Shown here in pieces: positions 17,174 to 25,581 of a stretch of 64,000 nt of DNA. A program made the translations under genes and the position numbers. The notes under the pieces are model-generated. The model had not been told where the DNA came from. It made no database searches and saw only the letters and a program-made list of their open reading frames with translations. This stretch comes from JADJNY01 sp046349615 (GTDB lineage: Bacteria; Planctomycetota; UBA1135; GCA-002686595). Each line of letters starts with the position of its first letter. Positions within the stretch are counted from its first letter, which is position 1. The stretch covers positions 85,704-149,703 of the forward strand of contig JAXMBZ010000013.1 in NCBI GenBank assembly GCA_046349615.1, in the 5' to 3' direction.

Positions 17174-17557
17174 TTACTTCATCCCCTTCACGGACTTCTT
17201 GCCGGCAACCGTCTTGCGCGGGCCCTTGCGCGTGCGCGCATTCGTGCGCGTGCGCTGGCCGCGCACGGGCAGACCGCGACGATGACGCGTGCCGCGGTAG
17301 CAGCCGATCTCGCGCAGGCGCGAGATGTTCGCCGCGATCTGGCGGCGCAACTGGCCCTCGACCGCGTACTCCTTCTGGAGATAGGTCGCGATGGTCGCGA
17401 GTTGTTCTTCGGTCAAGTCGCGCGCCTTCATGCCCGGATCGAGCTTGAGGGCGACACAGACCTTCTTGGACGTCGTCTGACCGACGCCGTAGATGTACTG
17501 AAGCGCGATCTCGAGGCGCTTGTTCGGGGGAATGTCGACACCGATGACACGCGGCAT
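17174..17557 (-). CDS. rpsM: Ribosomal protein S13
   Basis: S13 is in the 30S head and forms the bridge to the 50S central protuberance. The 127 residues start MPRVIGVDIPPNKRLEIALQYIYG and end with the basic tail GQRTRTNARTRKGPRKT that reaches P-site tRNA. It follows rpmJ, as in the usual infA-rpmJ-rpsM order. Confidence 0.97.
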   Translation of the reverse strand: MPRVIGVDIPPNKRLEIALQYIYGVGQTTSKKVCVALKLDPGMKARDLTEEQLATIATYLQKEYAVEGQLRRQIAANISRLREIGCYRGTRHRRGLPVRGQRTRTNARTRKGPRKTVAGKKSVKGMK

Positions 17558-17588
17558 GGACTCTGTCCTCTTCCTTGGGGCCCGGGAC

Positions 17589-17702
17589 TCAGCCCTGGCG
17601 CTGCTTGTGGCGCGGTTCCGTGCAAATCACCCGCAGCACGCCGCGCCGGCGGACGAGCTTGCAGTGGGCGCACATGCGCCGAACGCTGGAGCGAACCTTC
17701 AT
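17589..17702 (-). CDS. rpmJ: Ribosomal protein L36, zinc form
   Basis: A 37-residue protein, MKVRSSVRRMCAHCKLVRRR at the start, with the zinc ligands Cys11, Cys14, Cys27 and His32. It is the C+ (zinc-containing) version of L36. It lies 4 bp after infA and 31 bp before rpsM, the standard place. It is easily missed because of its size. Confidence 0.96.
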   Translation of the reverse strand: MKVRSSVRRMCAHCKLVRRRGVLRVICTEPRHKQRQG

Positions 17703-17706
17703 GATC

Positions 17707-17943
17707 CTATCCTTGCTTGTTGCGCCGCTCACCGCGGCAGATGATGCGGCCCTTGGTCAGGTCGTACGGCGACATCTCGACGGTGATCTTGTCGCCGGGC
17801 AGGATGCGAATGTAGTGCATGCGCATCTTGCCGCTGACGTGCGCCAAGATCTCGTGACCGGATTCGAGGCGGGCGCGGAACCGCGCGTTGGGCAGCGACT
17901 CCGTGACGATGGCCTCGACCGTGATCGGTTCTTCTTTGGGCAT
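17707..17943 (-). CDS. infA: Translation initiation factor IF-1
   Basis: IF-1 blocks the A site during initiation. The 78 residues form one S1/OB fold: ITVEAIVTESLPNARFRARL, GHEILAHVSGKMRMHYIRI, LPGDKITVEMSPYDLTKGRI. It overlaps the adk stop by ATGA, suggesting coupled translation, and precedes rpmJ. Confidence 0.97.
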   Translation of the reverse strand: MPKEEPITVEAIVTESLPNARFRARLESGHEILAHVSGKMRMHYIRILPGDKITVEMSPYDLTKGRIICRGERRNKQG

Positions 17944-18608
17944 CAGCCCCTCCCTCCACTTGCGTCGGGGAAGGCCTTGCGGCGCAGCTCCTCGAAGACG
18001 ACCTCGGGTGCGCGGTTTCCGTCGACGTTGACCAGCAGGTTCGCGCGACCGTACCAGCCTTCGAGAGGCTGGGTCTGCTGCCGGTAGACGTTGAGACGCT
18101 TACCGAAGACCTCGACGGTGTCGTCCGTGCGTTGGACGAGTTCGCCCCCGCACTTGTCGCAACGCCCAGGGTTCTTCGGCGGCGCAGTGCGGAGGTGGTG
18201 GACGTTCGAGCAGGCCTTGCAGCTGCGCCGTCCAGTGATCCGCTCGAGCAGCACCTCGTCCGGAACCATCAGATTCAACACCGAGACCCGATCGCTCGCG
18301 GCGAGGCGCTTGGACAGGGCCTCCGCCTGCGGAATCGTGCGCGGAAAGCCGTCGAGCAGGTAGCCTTCGCGGCAGTCCGGCTTCGACGTGCGGTCGAACA
18401 GCATGTCGAGGACCACCTCGTCGGGAACCAGTTGCCCCGCGTCCATGTAGGTCTGAGCCTTCTGGCCGAGCGGTGTGCCCTTCGCGCGGTTCTCGCGGAA
18501 CAGGTCCCCCGTCGAGACGTGAGGAAGCGCCAGAGCGGCCGAGAGTCGGCTCGCCTGGGTTCCCTTCCCCGCACCGGGGGGCCCGAAGAGGATGAGGACG
18601 CGCGCCAT
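17943..18608 (-). CDS. adk: Adenylate kinase, zinc LID form
   Basis: Adk interconverts ATP, ADP and AMP. The 221 residues carry the P-loop GPPGAGKGTQ (9-18), the AMP-binding segment STGDLFREN and GYLLDGFPRT. The LID domain has Cys130, Cys133, Cys150 and Cys153, a zinc module like that of Gram-positive adenylate kinases. Stop-start overlaps (ATGA) on both sides tie it to secY and infA. The start at 18608 is fixed by the P-loop position. Confidence 0.97.
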   Translation of the reverse strand: MARVLILFGPPGAGKGTQASRLSAALALPHVSTGDLFRENRAKGTPLGQKAQTYMDAGQLVPDEVVLDMLFDRTSKPDCREGYLLDGFPRTIPQAEALSKRLAASDRVSVLNLMVPDEVLLERITGRRSCKACSNVHHLRTAPPKNPGRCDKCGGELVQRTDDTVEVFGKRLNVYRQQTQPLEGWYGRANLLVNVDGNRAPEVVFEELRRKAFPDASGGRG

Positions 18609-19927
18609 CAGCCCTGGATCCCCCCCGCCGGAGGCTTCTGCGTCCAACCGGTGCCGGTGGACTTCATGAAGCCGTCGTAGTTCCGCATGACGAGCTGGGC
18701 GTTGAGCCGGTCGACGAGCTCGAGCGCGACGCCGACCACGATGAGCACGGACGTGCCGCCCAGGAAGTAGCGCATGTCCTGCGGCATCGATTGGTTCTGA
18801 GTCACGAACGCGGGCGCGATCGCGATGACCGACAGGAACGCCGCACCCGCGAGCGTGATGCGAGTGAGGGTGTGGTCGAGGAACTCCGCGGTGCGGGCGC
18901 CCGGTCGAATTCCAGGGACGAACGAGCCGTGCTCGCGGAGGTTGTCCGCGATCTCGTGCGGCTGGAACATCAAGCGGTTCCAGAAGAAGCAGAAGAAGAA
19001 GACGAGCCCGACATACATCGACACGTGCACGAAGCCCGTGGGCGTCGAGAAGATCGTCTTGAGGTCGGCCCAGCCGAGCCAGTTGAAGACGATGGCGGGG
19101 ATGATGAAGATCACGGAGGCGAACACGATCGGCATGACGCCGGCCATGTTGATCTTCAGGGGCAGGAAGTGGCGCTGCCCGCCGTACACCTTGGACCCGC
19201 GCTGCAGGCGTGCGTACTGAACCGGGACGCGGCGCGCACCCTTGTGGATGAACACGACGCCCAGGACCGTCACGCTCCAGATCCCGGCGAGGAACAGAAG
19301 GGTCTCCCAGAACTCGGGATCCTCGTAGATCGTGTACAGCGCGTGCGGGATGCGCGCGATGATCCCCGCCATGATGATCAGCGAGGCACCGTTGCCGACT
19401 CCGTACTCGGTGATCAGTTCGCCGAGCCACATGACCACGAGCGAGCCGGCGACGATCGAGAGGACCACCACCGTGCCGAGCAGGAGGGGATTGCCCTGCA
19501 TGCTCGGCGAGATCATCTCCTGGTGCGGCAGGAACACCGTCGCGTAGATGACGATCGCCTGGATCATGGCGATCGGCACGGACGCAAGGCGGGTCCACTG
19601 GTTGATCTTCTTCTGGCCGGAGGCGCCTTCCTTCGACACCGCTTCGACCGCGGGGGAGATCTTCGTCAGCATCGAGAAGATGATCGATGCCGAGATGTAG
19701 GGCATGATGCCCAGTGAGAAGATCGTCGCCTGACCGAGTTGCCCTCCGGAGAAGGCACTCATCAACCCGAACAGCGCCCCCGAGTCGCGCTGCGAATTGA
19801 GGAAGGTCGGGTCCATCCCCGGGATGGGGATCTGGAAGCCCAATCGCTCGATCATGAGCAGCCCCAGCGTGAGCAGGATCCGGTTCTTCGTCTCCGGAAT
19901 CCGGAAGAGCTGCAGGAAGTTGTTCAC
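18608..19927 (-). CDS. secY: Protein translocase subunit SecY
   Basis: The channel of the Sec translocon, 439 residues and about ten membrane segments. Diagnostic stretches are FQIPIPGMDPTF, FSLGIMPYISASIIFSML, YGVGNGASLIIMAGI, FLPLKINMAGVMPIVFASV and the cytosolic loop GIRPGARTAEFLD. It starts with GTG at 19927, which has GGAGG 5 nt upstream; the open frame extends further but not as SecY. It overlaps adk by ATGA and lies 19 bp after rplO. Confidence 0.97.
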   Translation of the reverse strand: MNNFLQLFRIPETKNRILLTLGLLMIERLGFQIPIPGMDPTFLNSQRDSGALFGLMSAFSGGQLGQATIFSLGIMPYISASIIFSMLTKISPAVEAVSKEGASGQKKINQWTRLASVPIAMIQAIVIYATVFLPHQEMISPSMQGNPLLLGTVVVLSIVAGSLVVMWLGELITEYGVGNGASLIIMAGIIARIPHALYTIYEDPEFWETLLFLAGIWSVTVLGVVFIHKGARRVPVQYARLQRGSKVYGGQRHFLPLKINMAGVMPIVFASVIFIIPAIVFNWLGWADLKTIFSTPTGFVHVSMYVGLVFFFCFFWNRLMFQPHEIADNLREHGSFVPGIRPGARTAEFLDHTLTRITLAGAAFLSVIAIAPAFVTQNQSMPQDMRYFLGGTSVLIVVGVALELVDRLNAQLVMRNYDGFMKSTGTGWTQKPPAGGIQG

Positions 19928-19946
19928 GGGGTCCTCCGCCGTTGCC

Positions 19947-20426
19947 TCAGGAAGCGCTCGCCGCGGCCTCGCGGCCGGACTCGTCGAGCAGAACGGTGGT
20001 GCCGCCCGCCTTCTGGATCTTCTCCGCGGCGATCTTGCTGAACTTCTGGGCGCGCACGGTGAGCTTCTTCTTGAGCTCGCCATCGCCGAGAACCTTCAGC
20101 AGGTTCGAGACCTTGCTCGTGAGGCCCTTGGCGAGGATGGACTCCAGGTCGACGGTCGCGCCGTCGGCGAAGGCGTCGAGGAGGTCGACGTTGATGATCG
20201 TGTACTCCGTGCGGAAGCGGGCGTTCGTGAAGCCGCGCTTGGGCACGCGACGATAGATCGGCATCTGGCCGCCCTCGTAGCCGGGGCGGCGGCTCGTGCC
20301 CGAACGCTGGCCCCAACCCTTGTGACCGCGCGCGGCGGTCTTGCCGAGTCCGGAGCCGGGGCCGCGGCCGACGCGCTTGCGGTCGGGGTACTTGATGCCC
20401 TTCTGGGTGACGGTGCGGAGGTCCAT
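19947..20426 (-). CDS. rplO: Ribosomal protein L15
   Basis: L15, a late-assembling 50S protein, 159 residues. It has the glycine/arginine-rich start KRVGRGPGSGLGKTAARGHK and the motif GYEGGQMPIYRRVPKRGF. The C-terminus is extended by a few Ala/Ser residues. It follows rpsE directly with 16 bp between them; most bacteria have rpmD (L30) at this point. Confidence 0.97.
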   Translation of the reverse strand: MDLRTVTQKGIKYPDRKRVGRGPGSGLGKTAARGHKGWGQRSGTSRRPGYEGGQMPIYRRVPKRGFTNARFRTEYTIINVDLLDAFADGATVDLESILAKGLTSKVSNLLKVLGDGELKKKLTVRAQKFSKIAAEKIQKAGGTTVLLDESGREAAASAS

Positions 20427-20442
20427 GGGGTCCTTCGTGCTC

Positions 20443-20958
20443 TCAGAGCTTGACGCCGCGGAGTTCCGCGACTCGTTCAGGCGTGCGGAGCTCGGCGAGC
20501 GCCGCCAGCGTGGCCTTGACGAGGTTCACCGGGTTCGGCGAACCGTAGGCCTTGGTGAGGATGTCCTTGATGCCCGCCTGCTCGCAAACCGCGCGGACCG
20601 AAGGGCAGGCGATGATGCCGGTACCGGGCGAGGCCGGGAGGAGGCGCACCTTCGAGGCGCTGAAGAACCCCTCGACCGGATGCGGAATCGTCCCCGCAGC
20701 GGTCAGCGGAACGCGCATCAGGTGCTTGCGACCATCGCGCGCAGCCTTCTCGATGGCGCCGGGGACCTGGCGTGACTTGCCGAACCCGTAGCCGACCACG
20801 CCGGCCTTGTTCCCGCTGACCGAGAGCGCGGCGAACGAGAAACGACGACCGCCCTTCACCACCGCGGCGGAACGGTTGACCTTCACGAGCGTCTCAGTGA
20901 TGCCCTGGATGTCCTGGGCTTCGACGCCGTCGATGTAGCGCATGCCTTTGTTGGCCAT
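20443..20958 (-). CDS. rpsE: Ribosomal protein S5
   Basis: S5 lines the mRNA entry channel and affects decoding fidelity. The 171 residues start MANKGMRYIDG and include VKVNRSAAVVKGGRRFSFAA, GYGFGKSRQVPGAIEKA and the C-terminal domain with LLPASPGTGIIACPSVRAV. An open upstream frame adds 15 residues, but the family start and the operon spacing support the ATG at 20958. Confidence 0.97.
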   Translation of the reverse strand: MANKGMRYIDGVEAQDIQGITETLVKVNRSAAVVKGGRRFSFAALSVSGNKAGVVGYGFGKSRQVPGAIEKAARDGRKHLMRVPLTAAGTIPHPVEGFFSASKVRLLPASPGTGIIACPSVRAVCEQAGIKDILTKAYGSPNPVNLVKATLAALAELRTPERVAELRGVKL

Positions 20959-20980
20959 GGATGTGCTCTCGTCCTCTCGA

Positions 20981-21349
20981 TCAGAACTTGAGGCCGCCCG
21001 CACGGGCGGCCTCGGCCAGGGCCTTGATGCGGCCGTGATACCGCGCCGAACCGCGATCGAAGATCACGCGCTCGATGCCGGCGGCCTTCGCGCGCTTGGC
21101 GAGTTCGGCCCCGACGAACGCAGCGCGTTCCGTCTTCTTCTTGCCCTTGAGGTCGGCGGAGATCGCCTTCCCCGTCGTGCTGACGTGAGCCAGGGTCCGA
21201 CCGCTGGCGTCGTCGATGATCTGCGCCTGGATGTGCTTGAGCGAGCGCGTCACGGAGAGACGCGGAGCGTCCCCGGTGCGGCGCAGCTTGGCTCGCACGC
21301 GCAGAGCGCGGCGTTCCCGGCGGTAATTCTTGCCCAGTGCTTCGTTCAT
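20981..21349 (-). CDS. rplR: Ribosomal protein L18
   Basis: L18 binds 5S rRNA with L5 in the central protuberance. The 122 residues show YRRERRALRVRAKLRRTGDAP, LSVTRSLKHIQAQIIDD and the ending FDRGSARYHGRIKALAEAAR. It is 22 bp upstream of rpsE and 11 bp after rplF. Confidence 0.97.
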   Translation of the reverse strand: MNEALGKNYRRERRALRVRAKLRRTGDAPRLSVTRSLKHIQAQIIDDASGRTLAHVSTTGKAISADLKGKKKTERAAFVGAELAKRAKAAGIERVIFDRGSARYHGRIKALAEAARAGGLKF

Positions 21350-21360
21350 GACGCTCTACC

Positions 21361-21906
21361 TCAGCTGCCGAAGCTCTTGCCGGCCTTGCGCTTGACCACT
21401 TCGCCCTCGAAGCGGATGCCCTTGCCCTTGTAGGGCTCCGGCGGACGGCACTTGCGAATCGTCGCCGCCATGTGCCCGACCATTTGCTTGTCCGCGCTGA
21501 TCAGGATGATCTGCGTCGGCTGGGGAGTCGAGACGGTCAGCCCCTTCGGCATCTCGAGGGTGACAGGCTTGTTGAAGCCGACGTTCAGCACGAGCTTCTG
21601 GCCCTGCGCCGCCGCGTTCCAACCGACCCCCTGGATTTCGAGGCGCTTCTCGTAGCCCTTGGTCACTCCGGTGACCATGTTGCTGATCAACGCGCGGGTC
21701 ATGCCGTGGTAGGCGCGGACTTCGCGCTGTTCAGCATCTCCCTTGACCGAGACGGTGGCCTTGCTGCCGTCGACCTGGACGTCGACTTCAGGGCGCAGCT
21801 TGATCGTGAGCTCGCCCTTCGGGCCCTTCACGGTCACGACGCCGGTGGCGTTCTTGACCGTGACGCCGGTCGGGATCTCGACGGGTTTCTTGCCGATGCG
21901 GGACAT
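21361..21906 (-). CDS. rplF: Ribosomal protein L6
   Basis: L6 sits near the factor-binding site of the 50S subunit. The 181 residues begin MSRIGKKPVEIPTGV and have the two similar domains of the family, including the C-terminal signature PEPYKGKGIRFEGEVVKRKA. Normal length. It is 3 bp after rpsH. Confidence 0.97.
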   Translation of the reverse strand: MSRIGKKPVEIPTGVTVKNATGVVTVKGPKGELTIKLRPEVDVQVDGSKATVSVKGDAEQREVRAYHGMTRALISNMVTGVTKGYEKRLEIQGVGWNAAAQGQKLVLNVGFNKPVTLEMPKGLTVSTPQPTQIILISADKQMVGHMAATIRKCRPPEPYKGKGIRFEGEVVKRKAGKSFGS

Positions 21907-21909
21907 GGA

Positions 21910-22305
21910 TCAGAACACCTCGCACAGGACCTCGCCGCCGAGCTTCTGCGCTCGCGCGGTGCGGTCGGACACGATGCCCTTGTTCGTGGAGAGCACGCGG
22001 ATGCCCATGCCCCGGAGAACCGGCGGCAGTTCATTCGACGCGGCGTAGATGCGACGGCCGGGCTTGCTGACGCGCGAGATCTCGCGGATCACGCTCTCGC
22101 CCTCGTCGCCGTACTTGAGCGTGATCACGAGCGAGCTCGTCGGCTGGCCCGGTTCCACGACGTAGTCGGCGATGAACCCCTCTTCCTTCAGGATCTGGAC
22201 GATCCCGACCTTGACGGTCGAGGCCGGAAGGCGAAGGGTCGTCTTCTTGATCGCATTCGCGTTGCGAATGCGCGTGCACAGGTCGGCGATCGGATCGGTC
22301 ATCAT
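21910..22305 (-). CDS. rpsH: Ribosomal protein S8
   Basis: S8 binds the central domain of 16S rRNA; in E. coli it also represses the spc operon. The 131 residues start MMTDPIADLCTRIRNANAI and end with the signature GIVSDRTARAQKLGGEVLCEVF region. Two adjacent ATGs exist at 22305 and 22302; GGAG lies 9 nt before the first. An open frame upstream is not S8-like. Confidence 0.97.
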   Translation of the reverse strand: MMTDPIADLCTRIRNANAIKKTTLRLPASTVKVGIVQILKEEGFIADYVVEPGQPTSSLVITLKYGDEGESVIREISRVSKPGRRIYAASNELPPVLRGMGIRVLSTNKGIVSDRTARAQKLGGEVLCEVF

Positions 22306-22321
22306 GGCGTGGTTCTCCGGA

Positions 22322-22507
22322 TCACCACGAGGCCTTGCGCATGCCCGGAATCTCTCCCTTGTGGGCGAGGTCGCGCAGGCAGATGCGGCAGATCTTGAAC
22401 TTGCGATAGACCGCACGCTGACGGCCGCACATCGTGCAGCGCGTGTAGGCGCGGGTCGGGAACTTCGGCTTCCGTTGCGACTTGAGGATCCAGGTCAGCT
22501 TGGCCAT
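22322..22507 (-). CDS. rpsN: Ribosomal protein S14, zinc form
   Basis: A 61-residue S14 of the short zinc-binding type, with Cys24, Cys27, Cys40 and Cys43 (RCTMCGRQRAVYRKFKICRIC). It sits in the 30S head. It lies 3 bp after rplE and 16 bp before rpsH, as expected. Confidence 0.97.
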   Translation of the reverse strand: MAKLTWILKSQRKPKFPTRAYTRCTMCGRQRAVYRKFKICRICLRDLAHKGEIPGMRKASW

Positions 22508-22510
22508 GGC

Positions 22511-23077
22511 TCAGCTCTTCTTGCCCTTCTGCGTGGTCTCGCGGACGGCGAACGGCATCCCGAGTTCCTTCAGGAGCGCATGGCCGCGTTCGTCGGTCCC
22601 GGCGGTGGTCACGAACGTGATGTCCATGCCCTGCGGGAACTCGATCTTGTCGAACTCGATCTCGGGGAAGACGGACTGCTCCGAGAGGCCCATGGTGTAG
22701 TTGCCGCGGCCGTCGAGCTTGTCCTTCACGCCGCGGAAGTCGCGGATACGCGGGAGAACGATCGTGATCAGGCGGTCGGCGAACTCCCACATGCGCTCGC
22801 GGCGCAGGGTGACGGAGCAGCCGATGGGCATGTCCTCGCGCAGCTTGAAGCCCGAGATGGCCTTCTTCGACTTGCGGATGACGGGCTTCTGTCCGGTGAT
22901 CGTGGCGAGATCGCGCGCTGCGACTTCGACCCGGCCTTTGTTCTCGACCGCGGAGCCGACGCCCATGTTGACGACGATCTTGGTCAGGCGAGGCACGGCA
23001 TGATCGTTCTCGATGCCGAACTTCTGCTTGAGCCGCGCGCGGACTTCCTGCTGATACTTCTCTCTGAGGCGTGCCAT
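22511..23077 (-). CDS. rplE: Ribosomal protein L5
   Basis: L5 binds 5S rRNA and contacts S13 and P-site tRNA. The 188 residues carry PRLTKIVVNMGVGSAVENK, GQKPVIRKSKKAISGFKLRE and the C-terminal GMDITFVTTAGTDERGHALL. Normal length apart from a short basic tail (TTQKGKKS). Confidence 0.97.
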   Translation of the reverse strand: MARLREKYQQEVRARLKQKFGIENDHAVPRLTKIVVNMGVGSAVENKGRVEVAARDLATITGQKPVIRKSKKAISGFKLREDMPIGCSVTLRRERMWEFADRLITIVLPRIRDFRGVKDKLDGRGNYTMGLSEQSVFPEIEFDKIEFPQGMDITFVTTAGTDERGHALLKELGMPFAVRETTQKGKKS

Positions 23078-23110
23078 GGTTCTTTACGTCTCGCCGTCTT
23101 GGTGGCGAGC

Positions 23111-23395
23111 TCACTTCTTGGCCTTGGCCTTGGTCTCCGACGCACGCTTGCGCGTCGGCTTGCCGGACTTGGGATCGAGCAACATGACGTTGCTCGCATG
23201 GATCGAACACTCGATCTGGCTGCGATCGCCCTTGGGATTCTGCTGCGTCGGCTTCTTGTGCTTCCAACGCAGGTTGATGCCCTCGACGACGACCCGGTTC
23301 TCGGTACGGAGGACGTCCTTGACCTCCCCCTCCTTGCCCTTGTCGTTGCCCGCGATAACGACGACTTTGTCGCCCTTCTTGATCTTCATCTTCAT
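23111..23395 (-). CDS. rplX: Ribosomal protein L24
   Basis: L24 starts assembly of the 50S subunit near the exit tunnel. The 94 residues have the KOW motif (IKKGDKVVVIAGNDKGKEGE), then VVVEGINLRWKHKKP, and a Lys/Ala tail. An alternative ATG lies two codons in, at 23389. It is 20 bp after rplN. Confidence 0.96.
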   Translation of the reverse strand: MKMKIKKGDKVVVIAGNDKGKEGEVKDVLRTENRVVVEGINLRWKHKKPTQQNPKGDRSQIECSIHASNVMLLDPKSGKPTRKRASETKAKAKK

Positions 23396-23415
23396 CGGTG
23401 TCGGCTCCGTGCTGG

Positions 23416-23784
23416 TCAGACGACCTCTTGAGCCAGCGAGATGATCTTCATGAAGTTGCGCTCGCGCAGTTCGCGCGCAACCGCGCCGAAGATGCGCGTG
23501 CCCTTCGGGTTGTTGTCCTGATCGATGAACACGATCGCGTTCTGATCGAATCGGACGTAGGAACCGTCGGGCCGACGCGTGTTCTTCTTCACGCGCACGA
23601 TAACGCCCTTCGCGACGGCGCCTTCCTTGAACTCGCTCGTGGGCAGGGCCTTCTTGACCGAGACCACGACGACGTCACCGAGGCTCGCGTACCTACGACG
23701 GGTTCCGCCGAGCACCTTGATGCACTGGCAGAGCTTCGCCCCGGTGTTGTCGGCGACGTCCAGCCAAGTCTGCATCTGGATCAT
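23416..23784 (-). CDS. rplN: Ribosomal protein L14
   Basis: L14 lies on the intersubunit face, where HPF-like and RsfS silencing factors act in other bacteria. The 122 residues start MIQMQTWLDVADNTGAK and contain the signature YVRFDQNAIVFIDQDNNPKG. The ATG at 23784 overlaps the rpsQ stop (ATGA). The open frame continues upstream inside rpsQ but is not L14. Confidence 0.97.
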   Translation of the reverse strand: MIQMQTWLDVADNTGAKLCQCIKVLGGTRRRYASLGDVVVVSVKKALPTSEFKEGAVAKGVIVRVKKNTRRPDGSYVRFDQNAIVFIDQDNNPKGTRIFGAVARELRERNFMKIISLAQEVV

Positions 23785-24113
23785 GCGACACCATCCTTCT
23801 TCTTGACGCCCAGCGCACCCTCGAGCGCGGTGTCGACGCCCACTTCGGTGGTCACGACGCCGCGTTCGACGACGCGAACGAGGCGCCAACGCTTGAGCTT
23901 GCTCATCGGTCGGCAGGCCATCAGCTCGACGCGGTCACCGACGCGCGCCTCGCCCTTCTCGTCGTGGGCGTGGTACTTCTTGTTCACCCGCATGTACTTG
24001 AGGTACTTGGGGTGCCTGTAGGTGCGCACGACCTCGACGGTGATGGTCTTCGCCATCTTGTCGCTGGTCACGATGCCTTCGATCGTGCGACGGCTATTGC
24101 GGGGGTCGTTCAT
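23781..24113 (-). CDS. rpsQ: Ribosomal protein S17
   Basis: S17 is a primary 16S-binding protein with an OB fold. The 110 residues include RTIEGIVTSDKMAKTITVEV, RTYRHPKYLKYMRVNKKYHA and GDRVELMACRPMSKLKRWRL. The C-terminus is about 20 residues longer than the minimal form. It overlaps rplN by 4 bp. Confidence 0.96.
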   Translation of the reverse strand: MNDPRNSRRTIEGIVTSDKMAKTITVEVVRTYRHPKYLKYMRVNKKYHAHDEKGEARVGDRVELMACRPMSKLKRWRLVRVVERGVVTTEVGVDTALEGALGVKKKDGVA

Positions 24114-24127
24114 GGTCTTCCAGCTCC

Positions 24128-24340
24128 TCAGCGGGCCTCTTGGCCCCGGACGCCGAGCGCGCGCTCGTTGAGGATCGTGTTCGTGCGGGCGATCAGGCGA
24201 CGCAGGACGCGGATGCGCGAACCGTTGGGGAGGGACTGCGTGGCGGACTTGAAGCGCAGATCGAAGAGCTCCTTCTTCATCTTCTGGAGCTCGATCCCGA
24301 GTTCGTGGTTCGTCTTGCTACGGATCTCGTCGGTCTTCAT
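24128..24340 (-). CDS. rpmC: Ribosomal protein L29
   Basis: L29 flanks the polypeptide exit tunnel. The 70 residues form two helices: DEIRSKTNHELGIELQKMKK, then ELFDLRFKSATQSLPNGSRI, then VLRRLIARTNTILNERALG. It is 20 bp after rplP and 14 bp before rpsQ. Confidence 0.95.
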   Translation of the reverse strand: MKTDEIRSKTNHELGIELQKMKKELFDLRFKSATQSLPNGSRIRVLRRLIARTNTILNERALGVRGQEAR

Positions 24341-24360
24341 GGGCGGGGCTCCGTGGCGGC

Positions 24361-24780
24361 TCAGGTGCTCGGCGTGCGACGCACGAGCTTGACCTTGATG
24401 GGCATCTTGTGAGCGACCTTCTTGAAGATGGCCTTCGCCTTCTCCTCGGGAACGCCGCCGAGCTCGTAGAGAATCGTGCCCGGCTTGATCTCGGCCGCCC
24501 AGTACTCGACTTCGCCCTTGCCGGTGCCCATTCGGACCTCAGCAGGCTTCGAGGAGACCGGCTTGTGCGGGAACACGCGGATCCAGACGCGGGCAGTACC
24601 GCCCGTCGCACGGCTCGCAGCGACGCGTCCCGCTTCGATCACTCGACCGGGGAGCCACGCATAGTCCATCGACTGGAGGCCCCAGTCTCCGAACGACACG
24701 CGGTTGCCTCGCGTGGCCATGCCCTTCAGGCGGCCGCGCATGACCTTGCGGAACTTCGTCCGCTTCGGCATGAGGGACAT
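24361..24780 (-). CDS. rplP: Ribosomal protein L16
   Basis: L16 organises the A-site region of the 50S subunit. The 139 residues include LMPKRTKFRKVMRGRLKGMA, VSFGDWGLQSMDYAWLPGRV and FPHKPVSSKPAEVRMGTGKG. The start is the ATG at 24780, with GGAGG 6 nt upstream; an in-frame GTG just before it is too close to that site. The rpsC stop codon overlaps this ATG by 1 nt. Confidence 0.96.
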   Translation of the reverse strand: MSLMPKRTKFRKVMRGRLKGMATRGNRVSFGDWGLQSMDYAWLPGRVIEAGRVAASRATGGTARVWIRVFPHKPVSSKPAEVRMGTGKGEVEYWAAEIKPGTILYELGGVPEEKAKAIFKKVAHKMPIKVKLVRRTPST

Positions 24781-25577
24781 CACGCACCTCCTTCGGGCTT
24801 CGCGGGCGCGGATGCGGGCGCGCTCGCGGCGCTGCTCGCTCCCCCACCGTAGCCACCGCCCCCGGGACCGCGCGGGCCACGCGGGCCACGCGGACGCTCG
24901 GAGCGGCCGGGACCGGCCCCGAGGCTCGCCTTGAAGTCGATCAGCTTGCCGGCTTCGATCTCGCCCTTGTAGATCCAGACCTTGACGCCGAGCACGCCGT
25001 AGGTGGTCTTCGCGAGCGCGGTTCCGTAGTCGACGTGCGCCTGCAGCGTGGAGAGCGGCACGCGGCCTTCGCGCTCCTTCGCTTGACGGGCCATTTCCGC
25101 GCCGCCGAGACGACCGTTGAGCTCGACCTTGATGCCCTTGGCACCGGCCTGCATCGTCGTCTGGATCGCGCGCTTGATGGCACGACGGAACGCCATGCGC
25201 TTCTCGAGCGCCTCGGCGATCACCTCGGCGACGAGCTTCGACTCGAGCTCCGGACGCTTCACCTCGTGCAGCGTCAGATGGCAGGTCATGCCCGCGATCT
25301 TCTCGAGTTCCTTCTTGAGCTCGTCGACGCGCACGCCCTTGCGTCCGACGAGGACGCCCGGACGCGCGGTGTAGATGATCACGTTGACCGCCTCGGAGGT
25401 GCGCTCGATCTCGATGCGGGGGATGCCCGCCGAACCGAACTCCTTGGAGATGTGGTCGCGGATCTTCTTGTCCTGCAGGAGGAACTTGCCGAAGTCCTTC
25501 TTGTTCGCGTACCAGCGCGAGCGCCAGGGCTCGATGGTCGCCAGGCGGAAGCCCGTCGGGTGGATCTTTTGTCCCAT
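24780..25577 (-). CDS. rpsC: Ribosomal protein S3
   Basis: S3 forms part of the mRNA entry tunnel. The 265 residues have MGQKIHPTGFRLATIEPWRS, the KH domain with GVLVGRKGVRVDELKKELEK and the C-terminal domain with IKVELNGRLGGAEMARQAKE. The last 45 residues are a Gly/Arg/Ala/Pro-rich tail (PRGPRGPRGPGGGGYGGG), longer than usual. Starts at the ATG at 25577; upstream codons in frame are not S3. Confidence 0.97.
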   Translation of the reverse strand: MGQKIHPTGFRLATIEPWRSRWYANKKDFGKFLLQDKKIRDHISKEFGSAGIPRIEIERTSEAVNVIIYTARPGVLVGRKGVRVDELKKELEKIAGMTCHLTLHEVKRPELESKLVAEVIAEALEKRMAFRRAIKRAIQTTMQAGAKGIKVELNGRLGGAEMARQAKEREGRVPLSTLQAHVDYGTALAKTTYGVLGVKVWIYKGEIEAGKLIDFKASLGAGPGRSERPRGPRGPRGPGGGGYGGGASSAASAPASAPAKPEGGA

Positions 25578-25581
25578 GGGT

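Noticed and set aside
20427..20442. A short rpmD gene between rpsE and rplO
   Set aside because: Only 16 bp are available, far too few for the roughly 60 codons of L30.
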